This document shows, piece after piece, positions 1 to 8,055 of a DNA stretch of 48,678 bases. The position numbers and the translations under genes are program-made. The number at the start of each line of letters is the position of its first letter. The first letter of the stretch is position 1. Source of the stretch: Clostridium sp. (GTDB lineage Bacteria > Bacillota > Clostridia > Clostridiales > Clostridiaceae). Where the stretch lies: NCBI GenBank assembly GCA_022773025.1, contig JALEZF010000003.1:1-48678 (forward strand), read 5' to 3'. The notes below the pieces were generated by a model. It made no database searches and had not been told where the DNA came from. It saw nothing but the letters and a program-made list of their open reading frames with translations.

Positions 1-55
1 TATCATAAACCGCTGCACCCAAAACCAATATATATGGTTCATTTCTATTAATCAT
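1..55 (-). CDS. N-terminus of probable PfkB-family sugar/nucleoside kinase (partial)
   Basis: Only the first 18 codons lie in the window; the gene continues leftwards beyond base 1. The ATG at 53-55 (complement) is preceded by GGGAGA about 10 bases upstream. The peptide begins MINRNEPYILVLGAAVYD. A hydrophobic strand ending in G-(G/A)-x-x-x-D soon after the start is the usual beginning of PfkB-fold kinases such as ribokinase or pseudouridine kinase. The family assignment rests on this short match alone and is tentative; the reading frame and start are better supported. Confidence 0.45.
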   Translation of the reverse strand, partial: MINRNEPYILVLGAAVYD

Positions 56-243
56 AATTCAGTTCTCCCTACATTTTTCTACTTATCCGCTTAAATAATA
101 TACATTATTTTTCAACAAATTTCAACATATCCATTTGTATATTCTTACTACTATGATTTACTCCCCTTTATAAATTTATTATCTTTAGAGAATTAAACCA
201 TCATATTTTATTTAAATATACAATTCTTCCTAGCATTAAAAGA

Positions 244-700
244 TTGAAAAAAGATATACTTGATCCTAACAGTAGTAATTACTGCAATATCGATTATTTT
301 TTAGATGAAACCTATAGTATTCTTTCAAACTATTCCAAGCTTATAGAAAAAGACTCTCAAGGTTTCGAATCCATTTTTACAAGCCTTATATCTAGATACA
401 TACCTGACTATATTAACCATGGTAAAGGTGCTGCAGATATGGTTTCAGATATAATTAAAGGGGATTTCGATGTTACAAACCTTGTAAAAGATGGTATATA
501 TGACGCTATGCCTCTTCCATTATCTACTTTAATAAGGGTAAGCAATGGTCTTATTGGTCTTCTAAATGACAATGTAACAAGCAAATCGTTTTACTACAAG
601 TTTAGATGGAAATATGGTAAACGCCTCTGAGGAAGTTGTAAGTGAAATTCTAAATCTATCTAATATCTTAAACAACTATACTAATATTAAAAACAACTAA
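244..700 (+). pseudogene. Unrecognised small protein, probably frameshifted
   Basis: The frame open from 157 and starting at TTG 244 gives a 128-residue product ending at 630. There is no ribosome site before the TTG, and the C-terminus turns abruptly basic and aromatic. From about 578 the +1 frame reads on as an acidic, helical-looking tail to a stop at 698-700, the sort of continuation a single-base indel near 580-600 would hide. No family is recognised. The protein has no signal peptide and one mildly hydrophobic segment around residues 90-108. It may be a fragment of a larger gene, or a short real gene; confidence is low. Confidence 0.35.
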
Positions 701-727
701 TTACACTACTTTATTTCTTTAAAAGTC

Positions 728-763
728 AATGCCTTTACAAATTATCATATTTGTAAAGGCATT
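728..763 (-). terminator. Terminator of msrB
   Basis: A perfect 15-bp inverted repeat (AATGCCTTTACAAAT and its complement) with a 6-base loop lies just past the msrB stop codon. U-rich flanks occur on both sides, so it could act in both directions. Confidence 0.8.
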
Positions 764-778
764 TATATTTTAGGCAAG

Positions 779-1225
779 CTATATATATTTTAAATACTCT
801 TCGTACCCTTCTTCTATCATTTTATCCTTTGGAACAAACTTTAAAGAAGCAGAATTAATACAGTATCTAAGTCCTCCCCTTTCTTCTGGTCCATCACAAA
901 ATACGTGTCCCAAATGAGCATCTCCATTTTTACTTCTAACTTCTGTTCGAACCATGCCATGACTTTTATCTACATTTTCTTTTATCACAGTTCTGGAAAT
1001 AGGACTTGTAAATGCTGGCCATCCACATCCTGAATTAAATTTATCCTTGGATGTAAATAAAGGTTCGCCAGTGGTTATATCTACATAGATTCCTTCTTCA
1101 AATAAATCATCATATTCATTAACAAATGGTCTCTCAGTGGCATTTTCTTGAGTAACTCTATATTGTATCTCTGTTAGAAGTTTTTTTAATTCTTCTTTAC
1201 TCTTTTTCTCATACTTTCTATCCAT
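779..1225 (-). CDS. msrB: Peptide methionine-R-sulfoxide reductase MsrB
   Basis: Reduces methionine-R-sulfoxide in oxidised proteins using thioredoxin; cytoplasmic. The 148-residue length is typical of a single-domain MsrB. Visible family motifs are the GCGWPAF segment (residues 66-72) and [11 protein letters not shown] (120-130), where Cys122 is the expected catalytic cysteine and Cys67 a likely resolving cysteine. The two CxxC zinc pairs of zinc-type MsrB proteins are absent; the equivalent stretch reads [11 protein letters not shown]. The start at 1225 is chosen because AAGGAG lies 7 bases upstream; a longer frame to 1276 has no ribosome site. MsrA is not adjacent, so this is a stand-alone gene with its own terminator. 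Confidence 0.95.
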   Translation of the reverse strand: MDRKYEKKSKEELKKLLTEIQYRVTQENATERPFVNEYDDLFEEGIYVDITTGEPLFTSKDKFNSGCGWPAFTSPISRTVIKENVDKSHGMVRTEVRSKNGDAHLGHVFCDGPEERGGLRYCINSASLKFVPKDKMIEEGYEEYLKYI

Positions 1226-1528
1226 ATCGCATCTCCTTAAATTCATTTTATTTATTATAAATAAAATAATTATCATACTTCAATTATTTTTGATGATAAT
1301 ACTTTTCTTTATTATATACAAATAATATTAAAATAATAAATGACCTTTTTAAAACCATATCTCCATGATTTGTAAATTCATAACTTATTAAGTATAATAT
1401 TGTTAACTATTCTTTACCAAAGTTCTTGGTAAAGTGAAAATTTATTAACTTATTAAAAATGGTGATGCTTTAAAGAGAAAGACATCTGGCATGTTATTAA
1501 GAAAGAATAAAATTTGTAGGAGGATTTT

Positions 1529-2221
1529 ATGAATAAAGAGTGGTCAGATTTAAATAAAAAAATGCAATTACAAATAAAGAAAAAGGATACTTTCTATCTA
1601 GGAATTGAAACCTTATTGCTTTTACGAAAAGATTTAATGACCCAGATACTTGATTTTAAAAATGTATTGAGTAGAGAAGATTTTAATGCAAGTCCATTTA
1701 TCAATGCAAATGGTTATCATAGCAAAACAATTGCCTACTCTCTGTATCACATTTTCAGAATAGAAGATATAGTGGCGAACTCTTTAATAAAGAAAGATAC
1801 TGAGATATTTTTTCAGAATGATTATTACAGTAGAATGAAATCTTCAATTATTACCACTGGCAATGAATTAGTAAAGGAGGAAATCGTAAATTTCTCATCT
1901 AAGTTAGATTTGAATGAGCTATATGAGTATATTCATGATGTAGATATTTCCACAACGAAATTACTACAAAAACTATCCTATGAAGATTTGAAGATTAAAA
2001 TGACAGACCAAGATAAAAAAATGCTTTCTTCTCTAAAAGTTGTAAGTGATGCTGAAAATTCCATTTGGTTAATTGATTACTGGTGTAGTAAAAATATACA
2101 AGGTTTAATTCAAATGCCCTTTTCACGGCATTGGATAATGCATATTGAAGCAAGCCTTCGTATAAAAGATAAAATATGTGAAAAAAGAAATCATAAAAAT
2201 TCCCGTATAAGTGATATTTGA
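1529..2221 (+). CDS. DinB-like four-helix-bundle protein
   Basis: A 230-residue, all-helical protein resembling the DinB/YfiT-like metal-binding superfamily. It has spaced histidines where the family places its metal ligands: His in YHSKTI near residue 63, YHIFRIEDI near 73-81, and HWIMHIEASLRI near 200-211. DinB-like proteins include thiol-dependent transferases and stress proteins, but the substrate here cannot be inferred. The start has an excellent site (GTAGGAGGATTTT-ATG). The gene is followed after 9 bases by a metallophosphoesterase remnant and then a VanW gene on the same strand, so the three probably form one transcript. Confidence 0.6.
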   Translation: MNKEWSDLNKKMQLQIKKKDTFYLGIETLLLLRKDLMTQILDFKNVLSREDFNASPFINANGYHSKTIAYSLYHIFRIEDIVANSLIKKDTEIFFQNDYYSRMKSSIITTGNELVKEEIVNFSSKLDLNELYEYIHDVDISTTKLLQKLSYEDLKIKMTDQDKKMLSSLKVVSDAENSIWLIDYWCSKNIQGLIQMPFSRHWIMHIEASLRIKDKICEKRNHKNSRISDI

Positions 2222-2230
2222 GGTATCTTA

Positions 2231-2586
2231 ATGAAAAAGTTTAAATTTGCAGTGTTTACTGATTTACATTATGAACATATTCATGATGCTTATCAAAAAC
2301 TTGAAAATTTCATAACTAATGTAAGAAAAACTATGATAAAACAAAAGATATATATCCTGTTCTACCAGATTACGAATTTAGATGGTTGGAAGTTCAATTG
2401 AATGATGATAGCAAATATTATATTCTTTTTTCGCATCATAGCTTTGAAAATGACTTTGCTAAAAGAGGTGTATATAACAGAAGGGCTATTAGAGATTTAT
2501 GGAATGGTCGTTCTATACTACATATAGTATCTTCCTTAAAAACAGAACAATGTAATTTTCAATTTATCATAGGAGAAGGAAATTAA
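2231..2586 (+). pseudogene. Metallophosphoesterase, internally deleted and frameshifted
   Basis: The first frame (ATG 2231, GAGG upstream) opens with MKKFKFAVFTDLHYEHIHD. The D-x-H at the start is the first metal-binding motif of calcineurin-like phosphoesterases. This frame stops at 2401. From about 2340 another frame, open to 2586, carries a C-terminal block including ILFSHHSFENDFAKRGVYNR, whose histidines fit the last metal motif of the family. The central motifs (GDxxD and GNH[D/E]) are missing. The gene thus lost its middle and its frame. It sits between the DinB-like and VanW genes, and the good ribosome site of the first fragment suggests recent loss. Confidence 0.75.
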
Positions 2587-2587
2587 A

Positions 2588-3397
2588 ATGCAAAAAAAAT
2601 TATTAAGTCAAAGAAATCCAATATTTTATTTTCTAGCCATTTGGTATAGACGAATAATTAGATACAAGCAGTGGTATTTTAGTTCTATAAAATTTGCAAA
2701 GTCGAGAGATTTTAATAAATTACCATATAGAGTTAAAAAGCATCAATCAGTCTTAATCAGAAAATTAGGTGATAGCGATATGCAGTTACAGCTTAATAAG
2801 ATTGAAAACTTAAAGATAGCTATAAAGAAGATAGATGGAATTATCATAAAGCCAGGTGAAGTTTTCTCATTTTGTAAACTTGTTGGACTTCCAACAAAAT
2901 ACAAAGGGTATCTTCCAGGAATGGAACTTTGTTTTGGTGAAGCAAGACCAGGAATTGGAGGGGGATTGTACCAAATTGCAAACCTTTTAAATTGGCTTGT
3001 ACTGCATAGTCCTCTTACTGTAACAGAAAGACATCACCACAGCTTTGACCCATTTCCTGATGATGGAAGGGTACTTCCATTTGGCAGTGGTGCTACCATA
3101 TTTTATAACTATGGAGATTTTCAAGAGAAAAATAATACTAGCTATACTTTTCAAATAAATCTTTGGATAACCGAAAAATGTTTAGAGGGTGAACTTAGAG
3201 TAAATGAAGAGCTTGACTCTGCATATCATGTGTTCGAAAAAAATCACAAATTTTTAAAAATTGAATATAAGTATTATAGACAAAATGAAATCTGGAGAAA
3301 TAAGATAGCTAAATTTAAAGGTGGTAAGATTTTAGATACAGAACTTGTTACTAAAAACTTTGTCTTAGTAAAATATATCCCTAAACAATTTAAATAA
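2588..3397 (+). CDS. VanW family protein
   Basis: A 269-residue protein with the VanW-domain core: GEVFSFCKLVG (near residue 95), a GYLPGMELCFGEARPGIGGGLYQIANLLNW block (near 110-139) and a DPFPDDGRVLPFGSGAT block (near 155-171). VanW was named from an accessory gene of vancomycin-resistance operons; its activity is unknown, and most clostridial members, like this one, lie outside any van cluster, so no resistance is implied. It lacks a clear signal peptide and is shorter than the G5-domain-bearing members. ATG 2588 follows AGGAGA at about 9 bases, one base after the stop of the phosphoesterase remnant. Confidence 0.85.
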   Translation: MQKKLLSQRNPIFYFLAIWYRRIIRYKQWYFSSIKFAKSRDFNKLPYRVKKHQSVLIRKLGDSDMQLQLNKIENLKIAIKKIDGIIIKPGEVFSFCKLVGLPTKYKGYLPGMELCFGEARPGIGGGLYQIANLLNWLVLHSPLTVTERHHHSFDPFPDDGRVLPFGSGATIFYNYGDFQEKNNTSYTFQINLWITEKCLEGELRVNEELDSAYHVFEKNHKFLKIEYKYYRQNEIWRNKIAKFKGGKILDTELVTKNFVLVKYIPKQFK

Positions 3398-3483
3398 GAA
3401 TAGTGTATAAAGATTAATTATATCATAATCTCAGTAAAATTCGACTTAAACTCTATTATTTAAATATGGAAGGAGTATATAAA

Positions 3484-4029
3484 ATGTTTGATGTGTTGGG
3501 TTCTATTGGAGAAAAATTTAATAATTCAAATATAAAATGGGCTGTTGGTGCCTCAATATTATTAAGTCAATTTGGACTTATAGATAAACCGAATGATATC
3601 GATATTGTTGTAGATATTAATGATATCAAAAAAGCAGATAAAATTCTTAAAGATATGGGTGAAAAGAAAATTTTTAAAAAACCTTCTACATATTCAACAA
3701 AATTTTTTTATGAATATGTGATAAATGAAATTGATATTGATATAATGGCTGGTCTAGCAATAAACCATGATAATGGAATATTTGAATATATTTTTGATAA
3801 TAGTTCTATTTCTGAGTTTAAAGTAATTAATGGAGTGAAAATACCATTTACTTCATTAGAAGATTGGTATGTAATTTATCAATTAATTCCTAATAGAGAA
3901 TCGAAAGTTAAAATGATTGAAAATTATCTTTTAATAAATGGAGTCAAAAAAAAATTTTTACTAGAAAGAGCATTGCAAGGAACTTTACCAGTTGAAGTAA
4001 AAGAGAATATTATGAAAATATTAAACTGA
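3484..4029 (+). CDS. Nucleotidyltransferase-fold protein
   Basis: A 181-residue protein beginning MFDVLGSIGEKF. Residues 20-45 contain WAVGASILL followed by NDIDIVVD, the G-(G/A)-S and D-x-D signature of the polymerase-beta/MNT nucleotidyltransferase fold; a third acidic strand, IDIDIMAG, follows near residue 85. Similar stand-alone domains occur in aminoglycoside-modifying enzymes and type IV toxin-antitoxin (AbiEii-like) systems, but no antitoxin partner is next to it, so the substrate is unknown. I start at 3484 because AAGGAG lies 8 bases upstream; an in-frame ATG at 3466 would put that site inside the gene. Confidence 0.65.
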   Translation: MFDVLGSIGEKFNNSNIKWAVGASILLSQFGLIDKPNDIDIVVDINDIKKADKILKDMGEKKIFKKPSTYSTKFFYEYVINEIDIDIMAGLAINHDNGIFEYIFDNSSISEFKVINGVKIPFTSLEDWYVIYQLIPNRESKVKMIENYLLINGVKKKFLLERALQGTLPVEVKENIMKILN

Positions 4030-4183
4030 ATATTTTCGTCCAGAAAAAGAATATACATGTAATTTAAATTACAACAGTACTAAAAAATATGGTTTTACTG
4101 ATATTAAGAATGCTATTTTAAGTTTTGGTAATCATATAAAGCTTTATGATACAATAGTTTTATATTTGGCAAGAAAGCCTTAA
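4028..4183 (+). pseudogene. C-terminal remnant of an unidentified gene
   Basis: Directly after the nucleotidyltransferase, a different frame runs for 51 codons to TAA at 4181-4183 with protein-like composition (starts EYFRPEKEYTC, ends DTIVLYLARKP). It has no start codon and is closed upstream by a stop. The end pattern, a hydrophobic strand followed by Arg-Lys-Pro, resembles the last strand of a Rossmann-like methyltransferase, but this is too little to name it. It probably marks a deletion. Confidence 0.4.
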
Positions 4184-4223
4184 TATTGTGTCATAAATAA
4201 ATTGTTCTTTGAGGTGAAAAGTT

Positions 4224-4589
4224 ATGAATAGATATACAAAAGAAGAGTTGAAAGATGCACTAAAAGTTGTATCTAGAACTATAAGTAATTGTGAAAAAAT
4301 CCATCCTAAATTTCCAGATGGTACCTCTCAACACACTCTCCTTAAAAATAGGATAAAAGCTCTATATATTTCTCAATCATTAATAAACGGCGAAGATATT
4401 GTAGACAAATATTCAAAAGAAGAGCTGATAGATTCACTACGTCCCATATGTTCAGTTATCAGTAAATGCGAAAAGGGACAGACAAAGTTTGATAAAGGAA
4501 CTTCCCATTATAATCGCTTTGAAAACCTGATAAAAGCCATGTATGTTTCAAAGTCATTAATATCAGAGGAAATTAATAGACGAGAGTAA
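4224..4589 (+). CDS. Small protein built from two tandem copies of a ~50-residue unit
   Basis: A 121-residue soluble, helical-looking protein, start supported by GAGGTG 7 bases upstream. Residues about 4-55 and 63-114 are two copies of one unit: Y(T/S)KEEL, about 10 residues, then S-x-CEK, KF-x-x-GTS, and a closing (N)RIKALYIS-x-SLI or NLIKAMYVS-x-SLI. The conserved Cys-Glu-Lys and Gly-Thr-Ser occur in both copies. I do not recognise the family; the duplication suggests a pseudo-dimer that binds something symmetrical. It is monocistronic with its own terminator. Function unknown. Confidence 0.75.
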   Translation: MNRYTKEELKDALKVVSRTISNCEKIHPKFPDGTSQHTLLKNRIKALYISQSLINGEDIVDKYSKEELIDSLRPICSVISKCEKGQTKFDKGTSHYNRFENLIKAMYVSKSLISEEINRRE

Positions 4590-4604
4590 CTATAACATAT
4601 AAAA

Positions 4605-4640
4605 AACAATCTGTTATTTAAGTTTAACAGATTGTTTTTC
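4605..4640 (+). terminator. Terminator of the repeat-unit protein gene
   Basis: A 12-bp perfect stem (AACAATCTGTTA / TAACAGATTGTT) is followed by a T-rich run, 16 bases after the stop codon. Confidence 0.8.
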
Positions 4641-4714
4641 TCTTCTCTTTTATATATTTTCTTAATATTTTTTATATTAAAACGAAGTCTATCAATTCTA
4701 AAGCCTATATACTT

Positions 4715-5506
4715 TTATAAAAAACTACCTACTGTTTCTACAGGAATAAAATAGCTTCTTTTAATATCTTCATCTGTCTTTATTATGCCATTTACTCCGT
4801 AAATGCTTTTTATTATATTGCAATTTATAACCTCATCACTTGGCCCCTCAGCTATTATCTTTCCTTCATTCATAATTATGATATTATCGCTATATTGCAG
4901 TGCTTGGTTTATATCATGAAGCACCATTATGACAGTAGTTTTATTGTCTTCATTTAACTTTTTAACTATATCTAATACTTGAATTTGATGATATATATCT
5001 AAGTAAGTGGTTGGCTCATCCAAAACCAATATACCAGTCTTTTGCGCTAAGGCCATAGCTATAAAAGCCCTCTGCCTTTCTCCCCCTGACAAAAGCATAA
5101 CTTCTTTATCGAGAAACTTTTCCATACCAGTTGATTTGATAGCCCAATGAATTATTTTCTCATCTTCATCATTAAAGCCTTCAAAGGCTTTTTTGTATGG
5201 CATTCTTCCGTATTTAACAAGCTCATAGACTGTTAAATCACTTGGAACTGAGTTTTGCTGATGGACAGTAGATATAATCTTAGATAGTTCTTTATTTTTT
5301 ATCTTTCTTATATCTTTTTCGTTCACCAATATATCTCCACTTACACTTTTATTTATTCCGCATAACAAAGAAAGTAATGTTGATTTTCCACTTCCGTTTG
5401 GTCCAATTATTGTAGTAATTTTCCCTTTCTCAATATTTAAATTTAATTTTTCTATAAATGGCTTCCCCTCATAAGAAAAGCTTACATTTCGTGCCTCTAG
5501 TTCTAT
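4715..5506 (-). CDS. Haem/iron ABC transporter ATP-binding protein, apparent AUA start
   Basis: Energises uptake through the adjacent FecCD permease. The full reading frame runs from codon ATA at 5504-5506: Walker A GPNGSGKST (residues 35-43), signature LLSGGERQR, Walker B GILVLDEP, and a switch histidine in MVLHDINQ. Length from there is 263 residues, normal for FecE/FhuC proteins. No ATG, GTG or TTG occurs in frame before Walker A; the only upstream codons are a TGA, TTT and AAA. The ATA sits about 9 bases after AGGAGG and overlaps the stop codon of the permease, exactly where a start is expected. Either AUA is used, helped by translational coupling, or an ATG has mutated and the gene is impaired. 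Confidence 0.85.
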   Translation of the reverse strand: MELEARNVSFSYEGKPFIEKLNLNIEKGKITTIIGPNGSGKSTLLSLLCGINKSVSGDILVNEKDIRKIKNKELSKIISTVHQQNSVPSDLTVYELVKYGRMPYKKAFEGFNDEDEKIIHWAIKSTGMEKFLDKEVMLLSGGERQRAFIAMALAQKTGILVLDEPTTYLDIYHQIQVLDIVKKLNEDNKTTVIMVLHDINQALQYSDNIIIMNEGKIIAEGPSDEVINCNIIKSIYGVNGIIKTDEDIKRSYFIPVETVGSFL

Positions 5507-6495
5507 TTTAAATCACTCCTCCTCAAAAGATATAAGAAGAATGGTGCTCCTATTATTGACATTATAATTCCTACCGGAATTTCATTGGGTTTCATAATTC
5601 CCCTGCCAAGGGTGTCCCCTAAAAGTAGAAGTATTCCTCCTGCCACTCCAGCAAATGGAATTAAATATTTATGATCTGATCCTATAAGAATTCTGCACAT
5701 ATGTGGAATTATTAGTCCAACAAAGGATATAGCTCCTCCTATAGCTGTTGATACACTGGACAAAAATACAGCAACCCCTGTTATAAATATCATTTGAAAA
5801 TCCGTATTTACACCAAGACTTTTAGCATTCTTTCTACCTAAACTAATAATATTACAGTTTTTGCTCAGAAATAGAGCTACTAGTATTCCAATAAAGGAAT
5901 AGAAAAATAGGATATTTAAATCATTAGATTTTATAGTTGCAAGACTTCCTGTGAGCCATCGCTGAATGCTACTTCCTCCTATACCTGCACTTGTAGTCAT
6001 AAGAGAGGTTATTCCCCCTAGAAGCGCATTTACTGCAGACCCCACTAGAACTATGCGAATAGGTGATAATTCTCTTTTAAAGGCAAAAGTATAAACAACA
6101 GCACAGGATACTGACCCTCCCACAAATCCCATGATAGGTCTAACCATATTAAGGGATGGTATAAAAATCATTATCATAACTGTTACAAGGGAAGCTCCTG
6201 ATGATATACCTGTTATATAAGGATCTGCCAATGGATTTCCTATTACCGCTTGTAAAAGGACACCTGCAATTGAAAGGTTGCATCCAATTAGCACCGCAGA
6301 TAAAACTCTTGGAACTCTTATATCCCTTATTATTTTTATGTTACCCTCATTAACATTATTTAAAAATCCTTTTACTAATTCTCTTAGAGATATCTCTATA
6401 CTTCCAACCTTTAAAGAATATAAAACTAATACCGCTAATATTAATAAGGAAGCTGCTATATATATTTTTTTCTTTTTTTCACTTATTTTTTTCAT
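5503..6495 (-). CDS. FecCD-type haem/iron ABC transporter permease
   Basis: A 330-residue polytopic membrane protein with the FecCD layout of about ten helices. Diagnostic segments are the RVPRVLSAVLIG motif near residue 61, GNPLADPYITGISSGASL near 87, and the coupling region GAISFVGLIIPHMCR near 255. It forms the channel for the substrate delivered by the IsdE-like lipoprotein encoded 19 bases upstream, and probably homodimerises, since only one permease gene is present. Start ATG 6495 has AAGGTGG upstream. The stop codon overlaps the ATPase frame. Confidence 0.93.
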   Translation of the reverse strand: MKKISEKKKKIYIAASLLILAVLVLYSLKVGSIEISLRELVKGFLNNVNEGNIKIIRDIRVPRVLSAVLIGCNLSIAGVLLQAVIGNPLADPYITGISSGASLVTVMIMIFIPSLNMVRPIMGFVGGSVSCAVVYTFAFKRELSPIRIVLVGSAVNALLGGITSLMTTSAGIGGSSIQRWLTGSLATIKSNDLNILFFYSFIGILVALFLSKNCNIISLGRKNAKSLGVNTDFQMIFITGVAVFLSSVSTAIGGAISFVGLIIPHMCRILIGSDHKYLIPFAGVAGGILLLLGDTLGRGIMKPNEIPVGIIMSIIGAPFFLYLLRRSDLK

Positions 6496-6514
6496 ATGCC
6501 ACCTTATGTTTCTT

Positions 6515-7420
6515 TTACTTATATATTATTTCCTTTAGAATGTCCAAAGCTTCTACTACTTTTAGATTTGCACTCATTCCAAAATAGGTACTGTCTAAAA
6601 ATTCCACTCTTTCTTCCTGTACTGCTTTGATATTTTTCCATGCAGCGTCAGTTTTTAATGTGTCTTTAAATTCTTTTGTAGTCTTTTCTGGCATTGCATG
6701 AGTCATAACTATAATTTTGTCAGGATTCATTTGAGATAGAGCTTCGCTATTATATGAAACAAATGGCCCAGAACCTTCTTTTACTACATTTTCTGCTCCA
6801 ACAATTTTAACCAAATTACCAACATAGCTCTCTTCTGTAGCAAGCATATTTACTCCACCTGGTGCTGCAAAAACTATCATTATCTTTTTAGCTTCTTCAG
6901 ATGATTTTGATAAATCCTTAAAGGAATTTTCCTTATCTTCTAACTCTTTTAAAAGCTTTTCTCCAGCTTCAACTTTATTAAATCTTTCTGCCAAACCTTT
7001 GATGCTTTCCTTCAGTCCATCTACACTGTCTAAATCTATAAATATGCTTGGAATATTGTTTGATTCAAATAAATTCTTATAATCTTGTCCAAGAGTATCT
7101 GTTGAGACTGTAACTGTTGGATTTAAAGATTTTATTATTTCCATATCTGGGTTCATTGGATTTCCTACTTTAATTGCTTCCTTTGTGGAATCAGGAAGAT
7201 TATAAGAAGTATCAGGGACTCCTGCTATTTTTACTCCTAGTTTATCTAGTATCTCAACTACAGCTACAGATGTAGCTACAACAGTGTCCTTTTGCTCCTC
7301 CACAATTTCCTTAGTATTTTCCTCTGTTTTTTTATAAGCCTTTTCATCATTACTGCATGCTGACATAGTAAATGCTGCAGCTATAGTAATGAATAATGTT
7401 GTCATTCTTTTTATTTTCAT
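6515..7420 (-). CDS. isdE: IsdE-like haem-binding lipoprotein of the ABC transporter
   Basis: A 301-residue class III binding protein. It has a signal peptide with a lipobox ending MSAC (Cys22), so it is tethered outside the membrane. The mature part follows the FepB/IsdE fold: TVVATSVAVVEILDKLGV, then PTVTVST, and a terminal SANLKVVEALDIL segment. Closeness to IsdE rather than a siderophore binder is suggested by a Met-rich first-lobe segment (GNPMNPDMEIIKSL) where IsdE supplies its axial methionine and by the NEAT and sortase genes beside it. AGGAGG precedes the ATG; the sortase stop is 9 bases upstream. Haem as ligand is inferred from context. Confidence 0.85.
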   Translation of the reverse strand: MKIKRMTTLFITIAAAFTMSACSNDEKAYKKTEENTKEIVEEQKDTVVATSVAVVEILDKLGVKIAGVPDTSYNLPDSTKEAIKVGNPMNPDMEIIKSLNPTVTVSTDTLGQDYKNLFESNNIPSIFIDLDSVDGLKESIKGLAERFNKVEAGEKLLKELEDKENSFKDLSKSSEEAKKIMIVFAAPGGVNMLATEESYVGNLVKIVGAENVVKEGSGPFVSYNSEALSQMNPDKIIVMTHAMPEKTTKEFKDTLKTDAAWKNIKAVQEERVEFLDSTYFGMSANLKVVEALDILKEIIYK

Positions 7421-7429
7421 CTCTTCCTC

Positions 7430-7999
7430 CTATTTTAAAAGCCCTTTAACAATCAGCCTCTCTTTTCCTTTTGATGTACATGTAACTATAGTAATTTCTT
7501 TCTTATCACTATATCCATTTAAAACACTGGTTTCTTCTGGCTCTACTACAAATTTATCTACAACTTCATAAACGAAACTTCCGTTTAATGCATCTACTAG
7601 AATTTCATCGCCATTTTCGATTTTGTCTATGTTATTAAACACATTTGTATAAACGGTACTGTTATGCCCTGCTACAGAAAAATTTCCATTTTCACCAGGG
7701 AGAGCTGTGTCTTTAAAATGGCCTACATTGTGAGCTATTTCTTCGGTTTCTGTTCCCTCTACTATTACTCCCTCTATGCTTAAGCTTGGGATACTGATTT
7801 TTCCTAGTTTATCACCAGACTTAATATCTTTATATACATCTTTAGAACTTATATTGTTTGACTTTATATCTTGTACTTTTGATTCTAATTCACTTTTGCT
7901 TTTGTTTTCTTCTATGAAGTGGATTAGCTTAAAACTAAAGGCTGATATTAAAATAATAATGCCTGCTAAAATTAAAATATTAGATTTCAGTTTTTTCAT
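7430..7999 (-). CDS. Sortase (short class D/B-like)
   Basis: A membrane-anchored transpeptidase that cuts an LPxTG-type signal and attaches the protein to peptidoglycan. It has an N-terminal membrane helix (about 7-28), His112 in AGHNS, Cys174 in TIVTC and Arg181 in KGKERLIV: the full His-Cys-Arg triad. The 189-residue size suits class D sortases. The obvious substrate is the NEAT protein encoded immediately upstream, whose sorting signal is LPQTG. Class D sortase of Clostridium perfringens is reported to prefer LPQTG-type signals, in agreement. The start has AGGAG 5 bases upstream. A hairpin between the NEAT gene and this one probably lowers its expression. Confidence 0.9.
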   Translation of the reverse strand: MKKLKSNILILAGIIILISAFSFKLIHFIEENKSKSELESKVQDIKSNNISSKDVYKDIKSGDKLGKISIPSLSIEGVIVEGTETEEIAHNVGHFKDTALPGENGNFSVAGHNSTVYTNVFNNIDKIENGDEILVDALNGSFVYEVVDKFVVEPEETSVLNGYSDKKEITIVTCTSKGKERLIVKGLLK

Positions 8000-8025
8000 T
8001 ATATCTCCTTTAGATATTTAAATTT

Positions 8026-8051
8026 AAAAAAGGAGAAAAATCTCCTTTTTT
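8026..8051 (-). terminator. Hairpin between NEAT and sortase genes
   Basis: AAAAAGGAGA and TCTCCTTTTT enclose a 4-base loop, with a U-tract in both directions. It lies 5 bases beyond the NEAT stop codon and would end most transcripts, so that the abundant surface protein is made in excess of the enzymes downstream. Confidence 0.7.
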
Positions 8052-8055
8052 ACTC

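Noticed and set aside
2588-3397. Glycopeptide resistance suggested by VanW
   Set aside because: No vanA/H/X/R/S-type genes are near; lone VanW proteins are widespread in clostridia without resistance.
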